Part shown: in pieces, positions 1 through 8,203 of the stretch | Position numbering within the stretch: position 1 is the stretch's first letter | How the letters are laid out: every line of letters begins with the position of its first letter | Source of the DNA: Methanoregula sp. | Lineage (GTDB): Archaea; Halobacteriota; Methanomicrobia; Methanomicrobiales; Methanospirillaceae | Direction of reading: 5' to 3' | Assembly: GCA_023228295.1 (NCBI GenBank) | Contig: JALOBP010000052.1 | Location: forward strand, 1-21,796 | DNA: 21,796 bases | The notes under the pieces: generated by a model | The model's input: only the letters and a program-made list of their open reading frames with translations | Told to the model about the DNA's origin: nothing | Database searches by the model: none | Position numbers and translations under genes: made by a program

Positions 1-430
1 AGTCAAGTCACTTGCCGTCGAGTCACGGACATCCGCGGAACGGATTGCGGATATGATCCAGAATCTCCAGGTCCAGACCAACAGCGCTGTTGATGCAGTA
101 TCTGCATCCACAGCCGGCGTCAAGGAAGGAAGCGAGGCTCTCCAGGACACCGTGGCAAGTTTCACCAGGATTGCTCAGTCCATCGACCAGATCACACGGA
201 ATGTCGGCGACGTTGCATCTGCTACTGAGGAACAGGCAGCATCTGTCGAGGAGATCACCGCAAGTGTCAACGAAGTCAATAACCTCATCCAGAACACCGC
301 AAAGGAATCAACCGATTCGGCTGCCGCCAGCGAAGAGTCATCCGCGGCGATTGAGCAGATCGGAAAAGTCATCGGTAATGTTGCCGTTGTTGTTGAGGAT
401 GTTAAGAAAGAGATCAACAATTTCAAGTAA
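1..430 (+). CDS. Methyl-accepting chemotaxis protein, C-terminal part (truncated by window edge)
   Basis: The open frame runs in from the left edge (codons begin at base 2) and stops with TAA at 428-430; an internal ATG at 53 is not the real start. The first residues read VKSLAVESRTSAERI, which matches the stretch just after the signalling hairpin tip of MCPs. The rest is a Gln/Glu/Ala/Ser-rich coiled coil with EEQAAS- and EESSAA-type segments typical of the descending arm and methylation helices. It is the cytoplasmic signalling end of a chemoreceptor that works with CheW and CheA. It is closely similar to the C-terminus of the complete MCP at 1135-2811, so the two are paralogues on either side of cheW. 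The sensor part is outside the window. There is no obvious C-terminal CheR/CheB docking pentapeptide. Confidence 0.93.
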   Translation, partial: VKSLAVESRTSAERIADMIQNLQVQTNSAVDAVSASTAGVKEGSEALQDTVASFTRIAQSIDQITRNVGDVASATEEQAASVEEITASVNEVNNLIQNTAKESTDSAAASEESSAAIEQIGKVIGNVAVVVEDVKKEINNFK

Positions 431-447
431 ATGAGGTGGGTTGACAC

Positions 448-1011
448 ATGACCACGGACAGTACTGACACGGTGAAAAACCTGGGGGCCCCCGAGGCCCG
501 CCTGGCTCACCCCATTACCGGGCATGATTCGAAAATTTCTGGAAAAACATTCCAGGTACTCGAGTTCCTTCTCGGAAAGGAACATTTCGCCATCGACCTG
601 TTCGATGTTCGCGAAGTTGTAGAGTATATGCCTATCACCCAGCTCCCCAACACGGCATCCTACATGAAGGGCATCATTGATCTCCGCGGAGAGATTACCA
701 CCATCATCGATCTCAAAGACCGCCTGCACATCCCGGTAGAAGGAAACAGGAAGAATGAGGATGGCCGTTTCATCGTTCTTGATGAGAAACTGACCGGAGT
801 AAAAACCGGCATTCTCGTCGACGATGTACTTGCAGTCTCCACCTTTGAAGAGAAGGACGTTGACGCTGCTTCCACGGCAGGTGCCGGGGATGATGAGGCA
901 ATTCTCGGGATCATCAAGAAAAAGTCCCGTGATAAGGAGAATGAAGTAAACGAACTGGTCATCTGGATAGATATCCGGCAGACCCTGAGTATCCTGGAAA
1001 AGAAAGCATAA
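448..1011 (+). CDS. cheW: Chemotaxis coupling protein CheW
   Basis: 187 aa. CheW couples MCP receptors to the kinase CheA in the cytoplasm. The core begins near residue 35 (FQVLEFLLGKEHFAIDLFDV) and carries the usual CheW pattern: a V-x-E-V-like element, the LPNTASYMKGIIDLRGEI segment near residues 66-85, IDLKDRL, and ILVDDVLAV further on. About 33 residues precede the core and are rich in Asp, Thr and Pro; they look like a flexible tail and make the protein a little longer than the usual 150-170 aa. The ATG is supported by a strong Shine-Dalgarno sequence GAGGTG at 433-438, nine bases upstream. Only 17 bp separate it from the upstream MCP stop, so the two are very likely cotranscribed. The following MCP lies 123 bp away and has its own TATA-like element. 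Confidence 0.95.
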   Translation: MTTDSTDTVKNLGAPEARLAHPITGHDSKISGKTFQVLEFLLGKEHFAIDLFDVREVVEYMPITQLPNTASYMKGIIDLRGEITTIIDLKDRLHIPVEGNRKNEDGRFIVLDEKLTGVKTGILVDDVLAVSTFEEKDVDAASTAGAGDDEAILGIIKKKSRDKENEVNELVIWIDIRQTLSILEKKA

Positions 1012-1023
1012 TGAACAGCCCCT

Positions 1024-1060
1024 GGCGGAGGTGATGGGGCAAATCTAACCCTGATCCGCC
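1024..1060 (+). other. Inverted repeat enclosing an orphan Shine-Dalgarno sequence
   Basis: GGCGGA at 1024-1029 pairs with TCCGCC at 1055-1060 around a 25-nt loop, just after the cheW stop. The left arm overlaps a near-perfect Shine-Dalgarno sequence, GGAGGTGAT at 1027-1035, which precedes no long reading frame: the ATG embedded at 1034 reads only four codons before TAA. It may be a weak terminator or leader structure, or chance. Confidence 0.3.
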
Positions 1061-1070
1061 GTTATCGTTA

Positions 1071-1078
1071 TTTATACC
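1071..1078 (+). promoter_or_regulatory. Putative TATA box for the downstream MCP gene
   Basis: TTTATACC at 1071-1078 resembles an archaeal box A. A start of transcription about 25 bp downstream would give a leader of roughly 35 nt before the ATG at 1135. The leader has no good Shine-Dalgarno sequence, only GGTTTGATC close to the start codon. Confidence 0.4.
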
Positions 1079-1134
1079 CAAAAACAGCAGAACGAGACGA
1101 ACCCCAAAACACCCCCGCATGCAGGTTTGATCAA

Positions 1135-2811
1135 ATGCAGAATCTTGATAACATCCCTCTTGGAAAAAAGATCTTCGGATCCTATATCCTTTCAGCCGCG
1201 ATTTTTGCAATTATCGCGCTCTTAGGATTCAGTACTATGAACACCGCTGGAGCAGCGGGATCAGGGAATGTGGCCATCCTCATTCTGTGTTGTGTGGGAA
1301 TTGTCGCGTCTGTTGCCATGGGTTTTTCCCTGACCCAGAGCATCCTCACCCCCATCAGACAGATCTCCGCAAACATCCGCGAGATCCATCTCGGGCATCT
1401 CGGAGAACGGCTTAATCTCAACCGCAAGGACGAGATCGGGCAGATGGCCGAAGAGATGGATAAGTTCTCCAATGACCTCGACAAATACGTCATCGGCACC
1501 ATGAAGATGATCGCCAAAGGCGACCTGAGCCGTGAACTTAAAATCCGAGATCCCAAAGACGAAATCGTCCCGGCACTCAAGACGATGACCGACACACTCA
1601 AGGCCCTTATTGCCGAATCGAACAAGCTCTCCGTTGCTGCGGTTGAGGGTCGACTCTCCGTCCGCGGGGATGCAGCCCGGTTCAAGGGTGGGTACTGGGA
1701 GATCATTTCCGGTATCAACAAGACCTTTGAGAATGTAGCCATTCCCATGAATGAAGGCATACGGGTTTCCGGTGAATATGCAGCTGGGAATTTTACCGCA
1801 CGGTTTGATGAGAAAATAACGATGCAGGGAGATTTCCTGACATTCCAGAACTCCCTCAACGGTATCGGGACTGATATATCTGCCGCGATGCTCTCAATCA
1901 ACCAGCAGGTGACAAATCTTGCGGCAAATACCGAAGAGGCAAACGCAAGCATCCAGGAAGTCTCTGCAGGCTCCAGCCAGTGTGCAATAAATGCCACAAA
2001 GGTCAGCGAGAACGCGGAGAAGACCATCAAAGGTATGTATCAGGTACAGCAGGGGATGGATGATCTCTCCCGTGCAATCCAGGAAGTTGCGCAGAAATCT
2101 GAATCCGTTTCCCAGCTGGTCACGGACACGACAGCTTACAGTAAAAACGGCATGGATCTTGCCAAGAAAACCGAAGTTGGTATGCAGGGCATCACCAAAT
2201 CCTCAAATGACGTTGACCAGATCATTGGCGAGATCAAGGGCCAGATGGACAAGATCAGCGAGATCGTCAACCTGATCACGGACATTGCCAACCAGACCAA
2301 CCTCCTGGCACTCAATGCTGCGATTGAAGCGGCCCGTGCCGGTGAAGCAGGGCGCGGATTTGCTGTCGTGGCAACCGAGGTCAAATCGCTCGCTGTCGAA
2401 TCCCGGGCATCTGCAGAACGGATCTCCGGCATGATTGAGAACCTGCAGAACCAGACAAACCATGCGGTTGAGGCAGTTCATTCCTCCAATGAGGGTGTTC
2501 GCGATGGCAGTTTTGCTCTCCAGGAAACCATTACCAACTTCAACAAAATTGCTGAATCCATCGACAAGATCAGCCATAACGTCATGGAAGTGGCAGCTGC
2601 AGCTGAAGAGCAGGCTGCATCCATCGAGCAGGTGGCGGGAAGTTTAAGCGAGGTCATAGGCCTCATCGAGAACAGCTCGCAGGAAGCCCAGGACTCTGCA
2701 GCGGCTACTGAGGAATCGAGCGCAGCGGTAGACCAGATAACCCACGTGGTCAGCAACATCAACCAGATTGCAGAAAAAGTATCCCATGAAATCATAAAGT
2801 TCCGGTGCTGA
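1135..2811 (+). CDS. Methyl-accepting chemotaxis protein with multiple HAMP-like units
   Basis: 558 aa chemoreceptor. Two hydrophobic helices (about residues 13-35 and 45-67) are separated by only about 10 residues, so there is practically no extracellular sensor. A HAMP segment follows the second helix (TPIRQISANIREIHLGHLGERL, then DEIGQMAEEMD), and further HAMP-like repeats (KGDLSRELKIRDPKDEI; AVEGRLSVRGDAARFKGGYW; AAGNFTARFDEKI) run to about residue 240. The signalling domain contains the highly conserved hairpin tip (ITDIANQTNLLALNAAIEAA, then RAGEAGRGFAVVATEV) at roughly residues 380-420. The C-terminus ends FRC without a docking pentapeptide. It probably senses something through the membrane or from the cytoplasm and signals via the neighbouring CheW. 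The ATG at 1135 is the only reasonable start in frame and is weakly supported by ribosome-binding context. Confidence 0.93.
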   Translation: MQNLDNIPLGKKIFGSYILSAAIFAIIALLGFSTMNTAGAAGSGNVAILILCCVGIVASVAMGFSLTQSILTPIRQISANIREIHLGHLGERLNLNRKDEIGQMAEEMDKFSNDLDKYVIGTMKMIAKGDLSRELKIRDPKDEIVPALKTMTDTLKALIAESNKLSVAAVEGRLSVRGDAARFKGGYWEIISGINKTFENVAIPMNEGIRVSGEYAAGNFTARFDEKITMQGDFLTFQNSLNGIGTDISAAMLSINQQVTNLAANTEEANASIQEVSAGSSQCAINATKVSENAEKTIKGMYQVQQGMDDLSRAIQEVAQKSESVSQLVTDTTAYSKNGMDLAKKTEVGMQGITKSSNDVDQIIGEIKGQMDKISEIVNLITDIANQTNLLALNAAIEAARAGEAGRGFAVVATEVKSLAVESRASAERISGMIENLQNQTNHAVEAVHSSNEGVRDGSFALQETITNFNKIAESIDKISHNVMEVAAAAEEQAASIEQVAGSLSEVIGLIENSSQEAQDSAAATEESSAAVDQITHVVSNINQIAEKVSHEIIKFRC

Positions 2812-2852
2812 CCGGAACATTTGCTCCCCTTTTCCAAGAGGGATCTATTACC

Positions 2853-2860
2853 TTTTTTAT
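2853..2860 (+). promoter_or_regulatory. TATA box for leaderless lipoprotein-ade transcript
   Basis: TTTTTTAT at 2853-2860 is centred about 25 bp before the ATG at 2882, the spacing expected if transcription starts at the start codon. There is no Shine-Dalgarno sequence upstream of that ATG, which supports a leaderless mRNA. Confidence 0.5.
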
Positions 2861-2881
2861 CTTGCAATCAGATTATCATCT

Positions 2882-3241
2882 ATGTCCGCCCGGTGCTGCA
2901 CTCATCTCTTCTGTTGTGCCATCCTTGTTCTTTTCCTGCTTGGGGCGGGATGCACCTCGACAGTTATTGGTGACGTTTCATACCGGAACGGCACGATCCT
3001 TGTTCCGGTGACCTGTACAAATGAACCCGTTGATGCATTTGTACAGGTGACCGTGTACGAGATTCGCAATCTCCATCAGCAGGAGATGACGTTTCTCCAG
3101 GTACCCGTCATGCTCCAGAATGGAGATAATGAAGTAGCTGTGCCATTAACACTCCAGCCGGGCAGTTACAAACTCTATATTTACATCCTGACCCCTGATG
3201 AGCGCCAGACCGCAACAATCCGGGATATCGTGGTGAATTAG
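2882..3241 (+). CDS. Small predicted surface lipoprotein
   Basis: 119 aa. The N-terminus has a hydrophobic helix (about residues 9-22) ending in a lipobox-like LGAGC, so the mature protein should start at the cysteine near residue 24 and be lipid-anchored outside the cell. The remaining 95 residues look like a single beta-sandwich (VTVYEIRNL, EVAVPLTLQPGSYKLYIYIL); I do not recognise a named family. The stop TAG at 3239-3241 is immediately followed by the ATG of adenine deaminase, so the two genes are translationally linked although their functions have no evident connection. The start has no Shine-Dalgarno sequence but a TATA element lies at the right distance for a leaderless transcript. 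Confidence 0.8.
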   Translation: MSARCCTHLFCCAILVLFLLGAGCTSTVIGDVSYRNGTILVPVTCTNEPVDAFVQVTVYEIRNLHQQEMTFLQVPVMLQNGDNEVAVPLTLQPGSYKLYIYILTPDERQTATIRDIVVN

Positions 3242-4909
3242 ATGGATACATTCAGAAAAGATTTACTTGACGCAGCCCGGGGCCTTGTTCCTGCGGACAT
3301 CATCTGCAAAAATGCCAGCATATTCAACCCGTTCACCAGTACCTGGGAAACAGGTACGCTCGCGATAAAGGACAGCATTGTTCTCGGTATCGGGGAATAT
3401 TCCGGAAATGTTGTGCATGATTTTAATGGACAGTATATGATCCCCGGGCTTATCGACGCCCACGTGCATATCGAGAGCTCGCTTGTTACGCCACGTGAAT
3501 ACGCACGACTGGTTGCACTCCATGGGACAACGACCGTTGTTGCCGATCCCCACGAGATTGCGAACGTGGCCGGAACTGCGGGCCTTGAATTCATGCTCGC
3601 CGAGAGGGACGGTGCTGCCGTCGATATACAGTACCTGCTCCCGTCCTGTGTCCCTGCAACCCCCACAGAAACCGGCGGAGCAATACTCGATGCCGTAGAT
3701 CTCCGGCCGTTTACCGAAAGAGAAGGTATACTCGGGCTCGCGGAGATGATGAATGTACCGGGTGTCCTTGCCGGGGATCCGGGGATTAAGGAAAAACTCG
3801 CGCTCTCGCAGGTCCGCGACGGCCATGCCCCGCTCTTGTCAGGCAAAGACTTAAACGCGTACATCCTTGCAGGGCTCCAGAGCGATCACGAGTGCACCAA
3901 CCTTGCCGAGGCAAAAGAAAAACTGGAGCAGGGAATGTATATTTTCATCCGGGAGGGATCGACCGAGCGCAATATCGCAGCACTCGCACCCCTAATCAAC
4001 CCGTCGACCGTCTCCCGCTGTAGTTTTGCCACCGATGACTGCCACGCTGACCTGCTCATGGAGAGCGGGCATATCGATCGCTGTATCCGAAAGGCCATCG
4101 AATGCGGCATTTCTCCGGATCTTGCAATCCGTATGGCAACCCTGTCACCTGCAGAACGGTTTGGCCTTTCCGATCGCGGGGCGCTTGTACCGGGCAGGCG
4201 GGCCGATTTCTGCATCATCGATAATCCGCACAGTTTCGTGATAAAAAAAGTGTTCCGTTCCGGGATGGAAGTTACGGTAACAACACCGGCAGAGGTAACC
4301 GTCCCGCCGGAATCGTTCCACTGCACAACGCCATCTGCCCAGTCCATACGCATTGCCGGATCCGGCACAGCCCGGGTGATAGGTCTTGTCCACAACCAGA
4401 TTATAACAGAAGCGCTCGAATACGCTGTGGATGATACGACTCTCCCGGACATAGGCCGTGATCTCCTGAAAGTCGTAGTAGTTAACCGGTACCGGCCGGG
4501 ATCCTGCGGGGTCGGGCTGGTTCACGGGTTTGGTTTTTCCGGTGGTGCGATTGCATCCAGCGTCTCTCATGACACTCACAATATTATCGCAGTCGGAACA
4601 AGCGATCCGGAAATCCTCTGGGCAATTGACGAAGTGATTAAGGCCCGGGGCGCCATGGTTGCGGTCATGGGCAATACCCGTACAATCCTCCCGCTTGACT
4701 GTGCCGGCCTCATGTCAACCCTGCCTTACCCCCAGGCAGTTGCACGCCTCACTGACCTGCACCGGACAACCGGGGTGATGGGCGGGATTGCCGATCCTTT
4801 CATGTACCTCTCGTTCCTCGCGCTTACCGTCATCCCCTCCCTGCGGATCACTGACCGGGGTGTATTTGACTGCAGTGAATTCCGTGATGTGCCGCTGTTT
4901 ATTCAATAA
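3242..4909 (+). CDS. ade: Adenine deaminase
   Basis: 555 aa, the usual length for this amidohydrolase family, which converts adenine to hypoxanthine and ammonia in purine salvage in the cytoplasm. Metal-ligand and family motifs are all visible: IDAHVHIESS at residues 71-80 (His74, His76), ADPHEI near 101-106, GHAP at 194-197, SDHE at 214-217 and FATDDCHAD at 262-270. The C-terminal Ade-specific domain carries the SVSHDTHN stretch. Nothing appears truncated. The ATG directly follows the stop of the lipoprotein gene; GGTGA a few bases upstream, inside the lipoprotein gene, can serve as ribosome-binding site. A hairpin followed by a T-run ends the unit downstream. Confidence 0.96.
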   Translation: MDTFRKDLLDAARGLVPADIICKNASIFNPFTSTWETGTLAIKDSIVLGIGEYSGNVVHDFNGQYMIPGLIDAHVHIESSLVTPREYARLVALHGTTTVVADPHEIANVAGTAGLEFMLAERDGAAVDIQYLLPSCVPATPTETGGAILDAVDLRPFTEREGILGLAEMMNVPGVLAGDPGIKEKLALSQVRDGHAPLLSGKDLNAYILAGLQSDHECTNLAEAKEKLEQGMYIFIREGSTERNIAALAPLINPSTVSRCSFATDDCHADLLMESGHIDRCIRKAIECGISPDLAIRMATLSPAERFGLSDRGALVPGRRADFCIIDNPHSFVIKKVFRSGMEVTVTTPAEVTVPPESFHCTTPSAQSIRIAGSGTARVIGLVHNQIITEALEYAVDDTTLPDIGRDLLKVVVVNRYRPGSCGVGLVHGFGFSGGAIASSVSHDTHNIIAVGTSDPEILWAIDEVIKARGAMVAVMGNTRTILPLDCAGLMSTLPYPQAVARLTDLHRTTGVMGGIADPFMYLSFLALTVIPSLRITDRGVFDCSEFRDVPLFIQ

Positions 4910-4924
4910 CTGAATCTATTTTTT

Positions 4925-4971
4925 TACCACGAGTCTGACTTCCTGATATCACGGCTCGTGGTATGGTTTTT
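4925..4971 (+). terminator. Hairpin plus T-run terminator after ade
   Basis: TACCACGAG (4925-4933) and CTCGTGGTA (4955-4963) form a perfect 9-bp stem with a 21-nt loop, followed by TGGTTTTT. It begins 16 bp after the ade stop codon. Confidence 0.65.
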
Positions 4972-5063
4972 AATGCCTGTGTTATCCGCGATATTGGAAA
5001 CAGCGCACGTGACAGCAGGAATAACCTGGAGAATTATGGTTCTGATTCGCCGGTTTTTTAAGG

Positions 5064-5272
5064 GTAATATACTATTTCAGCCCCTGAATCCAGGAAGGAT
5101 TTACTGAGTGAAAAAGGTAAAAATTGCAGGTCCAAAATGTAATGGAAAAAGGTACATCCGCTTTGGACCGGAAAACACTGATGCTCCGGGGGCTTCACCC
5201 TGCCGCTATGGCGCCTCTGTTGCGATAGGGCTGTATTGGCCCTTTACCCCTAAAAAAAAAGATTTCGTGCTG
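5064..5272 (+). other. Promoter-like region with a doubtful reading frame antisense to the hydrolase
   Basis: The gap between ade and the minus-strand hydrolase (4910-5272) has no firm gene. After the terminator comes a good TATA-like GTAATATACTA at 5064-5074, then AGGAAGGAT at 5092-5100 and a GTG at 5108 with seven-base spacing, which together look like a gene start. The frame opened there begins with a lysine-rich stretch and runs 232 codons to 5806, but from 5273 on it is entirely antisense to the well-supported isochorismatase-like gene. The sense part (about 55 codons) resembles no family I know. It could be a truncated gene, a short RNA, or chance. Confidence 0.25.
5252..5260 (-). terminator. 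U-tract terminator for the hydrolase operon
   Basis: Nine A residues on the plus strand give nine U residues in the minus-strand transcript 13 nt after the TAA stop of the isochorismatase-like gene. U-tracts alone are common archaeal terminators. Confidence 0.55.
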
Positions 5273-5814
<542 letters not shown>

Positions 5815-5818
<4 letters not shown>

Positions 5819-6300
5819 GATCGGTTCTCCAGGAAAAATGTCCGCCGATCGATCTCCATCATGAAAAACGGTATGGTTTTTCCTTGGATCTCTTCTGTAC
5901 ATTCACCGGTTGGCTGGAACTTTACTGATGTGTATAACTTCTGCGCCCGGAGATTGTTCTTGCGTACGATCAGCCGAACTGAGGTAACTGTCATATCGGC
6001 AAAACAGTACTCAAGCGTGCGGCACAGGATTGTCTTCCCTTTGCCCGCTCCAATTCGATGGGGATGGAGCGCGATCCTGAACTCCTTTTTTCCGGGGCTG
6101 TCCCTGGACAGCACAGAAAAACCAATAACTTCTCCCTGATCCATGGCAACAAGAATTGCAGTCTGTGGTTTCTTCCAGTACTCATCAAGCCAGCCACCGT
6201 CCCGCAGGCTGTAATCCAGATCGGAAAACTCCGGCGGGTACTGCGGCCATGACTTAATGAGCCGGATATCCTCATCGAGGATCGGGCGAAGCGTGATCAT
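5815..6300 (-). CDS. GNAT family N-acetyltransferase
   Basis: 161 aa from the ATG at 6300. The protein begins MITLRPILDEDI, a typical GNAT first strand, and carries the acetyl-CoA binding loop R-I-G-A-G-K-G-K (in HPHRIGAGKGKTIL), followed by the C-terminal pattern VRKNNLRAQKLYTSVKF in which an Asn and Tyr are usual in GNATs. The acceptor substrate is unknown. An upstream TTG in frame at 6324 would add eight residues, but the ATG start aligns better with the family. The downstream hydrolase overlaps by four bases, so the two may act together or simply be coexpressed. No Shine-Dalgarno sequence precedes the ATG. Confidence 0.87.
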
Positions 6301-6328
6301 TGATACAAGTACAATATGCTGCAATAGG

Positions 6329-6335
6329 AAAAAAA
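6329..6335 (-). terminator. U-tract after the Cas6-like gene
   Basis: Seven A residues on the plus strand give a U7 run in the minus-strand transcript about 40 nt after the stop of the Cas6-like gene and just before the GNAT start. It is a simple candidate terminator. Confidence 0.35.
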
Positions 6336-6375
6336 GATAGAGCCGGAGAAACGGAAATCACGGGCAAGAGAATGA

Positions 6376-7074
6376 TTACTCCGAACCTATCTCCTCATTC
6401 AGCCGGTTCCCGCCTGGGATTTCCCGTATCGTCCCATACCCCTGCGAGACCGACTGCCCGATCCCCATGGAGTCCGGGATGCGGAGGTTTGTCGTGAATT
6501 TTCCAAAAAAGACAATCACGTTCTCGCGGTCGATCCGTTCCCTCTTGAACTTCACATGGGCCATGCAGGTTACCGGTTCCGTGGGGGTATAGTCAAGAGA
6601 TTTTGCGAGCGTGTTCAGGTTACCGAGCAAAAGTTTGAGCATAAATGCGTCCCTCGCGGGTTTGCCGCTCAGGTCATAGAACTTTTTCGCATACTGCTGG
6701 TTCAGGGCAAGCCAGGGGGTCAGGAATTCATATGTATGCATTGCGCTATCGATCCCGAAAAACTCCTTGCGTATCTCCGGGTCCCGCGAGGTAATGGTGC
6801 ATGAAATATCGTCGGCTTCAATATCCGCATTTCCTTCTGTAACCTGCTGTAGGAATGATGCACCCTGGCAGATCCCGATCGCCATCAGTTCACCTTTGAC
6901 TTGCTTGCAGAGGAGAGCAGGATACCGGTGGATGCATTGCCCGCCATTACCATCAGGAAGTGCCGGTGCCGGGTACTTCAAGAGCTGCCGGGCCAGGGCC
7001 GACCGGAACTCAGGGAGTGAGAACTGCAATGGGTTTGCCGGTTCAAGTGTGAGCGAGAAGATGCGGAGGAACAT
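6376..7074 (-). CDS. Stand-alone Cas6-like RAMP protein
   Basis: 232 aa. The second half ends in a glycine-rich RAMP loop, MGIGQSVSQGYG at residues 203-214, preceded by a strand with FFGKFTTNLRIPD; this is the typical Cas6 C-terminal signature. The first half contains HRYPALLCKQV (His49) and IGICQGA, and mid-protein YEFLTPWLALNQQY, which match my memory of the Cas6b-type family found in methanogens. Cas6 enzymes cut CRISPR precursor RNA, with a histidine often in the active site; His49 is the obvious candidate. No CRISPR array and no other cas gene lies in this window, so its RNA target is unknown. The start at 7074 has a TATA-like element 31-40 bp upstream. Family assignment is from motif recognition, not from a search. 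Confidence 0.7.
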   Translation of the reverse strand: MFLRIFSLTLEPANPLQFSLPEFRSALARQLLKYPAPALPDGNGGQCIHRYPALLCKQVKGELMAIGICQGASFLQQVTEGNADIEADDISCTITSRDPEIRKEFFGIDSAMHTYEFLTPWLALNQQYAKKFYDLSGKPARDAFMLKLLLGNLNTLAKSLDYTPTEPVTCMAHVKFKRERIDRENVIVFFGKFTTNLRIPDSMGIGQSVSQGYGTIREIPGGNRLNEEIGSE

Positions 7075-7104
7075 AAAGGATTCTCATAATACAGGTTGGG
7101 TCCA

Positions 7105-7114
7105 GGTAATAAAC
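7105..7114 (-). promoter_or_regulatory. TATA box for the Cas6-like gene
   Basis: On the minus strand this reads GTTTATTACC, a good archaeal box A, about 35 bp before the ATG at 7074. A leader of roughly 10 nt is expected. Confidence 0.45.
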
Positions 7115-7161
7115 GGTTACCTCTTCCCGGCAGGATTCCCCGGAATCCGGGGAACATAAGA

Positions 7162-8004
7162 TCATGACAGATACACGCTGAAACGCTTGATTGCAGTAGC
7201 CTTCTTTTCCGTATCCGAGATTCCGATGAAGAAATCCCCAGTTGCCTGGATTTCGCCCATTGCGTTCCACGTGTTGGTGCCGCATGATCCTTCCTCAACA
7301 AACGTAGTGAAGGATCCCAGTGGTTCAAGTGAAGCGGCCTGGTCTTTGTCAAGGGCTGAGAATATCGTGTACTGCAGTTCCTGTCTGACAGGGAGGTTGG
7401 TTGTCCCATGGATTGTGAACGGCCTGGCATCGTACTGGTCGTCGATTGGATCGATCTTAATCCACGGTGTGGTATCTGCCGTGTTATTCACAGAGCAGGG
7501 AGTCGCGGTCGGGGCCGGTGTTGGCAGAACTCGGATTAAAAAGTCGCGTTCGACGCCGCAATCCGAGACGATGCGGTATCGCCCTGCATCCCAGGCGGTG
7601 GAGATGAAACGGTACACCCGTGTTGACTCGCCTTTCTGGAGGTGGGAGATGTTCCCGGGAACTGGAACGTCCGGGCCCATCTTCGTTGCCCAGCGGCCAT
7701 TGCCGGCCTGGAATGTGACGCGGAAATCCGGCGGGGTGTTGGAACAGGTAAGCGGCAGGAGGCCATTATTGGTGACCACGAATTCCACGACTTCGCCCGC
7801 GTTGTAGATATCGGTGTCCATCCGGATGAAATCTGAAGTAATGTCCGGCTGAGAGACTGACTGCTGGTACGCTGACATTATTTGTTTTCCATCTGGTGTA
7901 TTGTTGGCAGTCGCCCCGATCGTGTCAGCCGGCGAGGTGCAGCCGGTGGTGATGATCAGGCACAGGATAAGGATGAATAGCGGGATGGAGGGCAGGCGGG
8001 ACAT
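7162..8004 (-). CDS. Two-domain predicted lipoprotein with Ig-like beta domains
   Basis: 280 aa from the ATG at 8004. The N-terminus MSRLPSIPLFILILCLIITTGC is a lipoprotein signal with a cysteine at residue 22, so the protein should be anchored to the outside of the membrane. After a Thr/Asn-rich linker comes a BsuPI-like beta domain (YNAGEVVEFVVTNNGLLPL, DAGRYRIVSDCG), then a proline/threonine hinge (PTPAPTATP) and a second Ig-like unit containing the PIDDQYDARPFTIHGTTNLP pattern that I associate with repeated domains of methanogen surface proteins. Two cysteine pairs could form disulfides. The open frame extends to 8085, but only the 8004 start puts the signal peptide at the N-terminus. Function is unknown; a structural or binding role at the cell surface is inferred. 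Confidence 0.82.
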   Translation of the reverse strand: MSRLPSIPLFILILCLIITTGCTSPADTIGATANNTPDGKQIMSAYQQSVSQPDITSDFIRMDTDIYNAGEVVEFVVTNNGLLPLTCSNTPPDFRVTFQAGNGRWATKMGPDVPVPGNISHLQKGESTRVYRFISTAWDAGRYRIVSDCGVERDFLIRVLPTPAPTATPCSVNNTADTTPWIKIDPIDDQYDARPFTIHGTTNLPVRQELQYTIFSALDKDQAASLEPLGSFTTFVEEGSCGTNTWNAMGEIQATGDFFIGISDTEKKATAIKRFSVYLS

Positions 8005-8203
8005 GGGATATGTTCTGGTACATGGGTGCTTTGGAAAAATGTAGTTATGGGTTTTGATTATTGTTTTCTGGTCGGGGAAGTGCAATGATGATTTTACTCA
8101 TTCATCAGTACAACCGCACGTCTCAACACCCAACACCGGCAGATGCCCGTTTACCGTGTCGGGAAATATTGGATTACCCTCGATAATTCGATCTCCATAT
8201 TCT

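Noticed and set aside
6376..8203. A CRISPR array to accompany the Cas6-like gene
   Set aside because: I looked for regularly spaced repeats of 25-37 bp around this gene and throughout the window and saw none.
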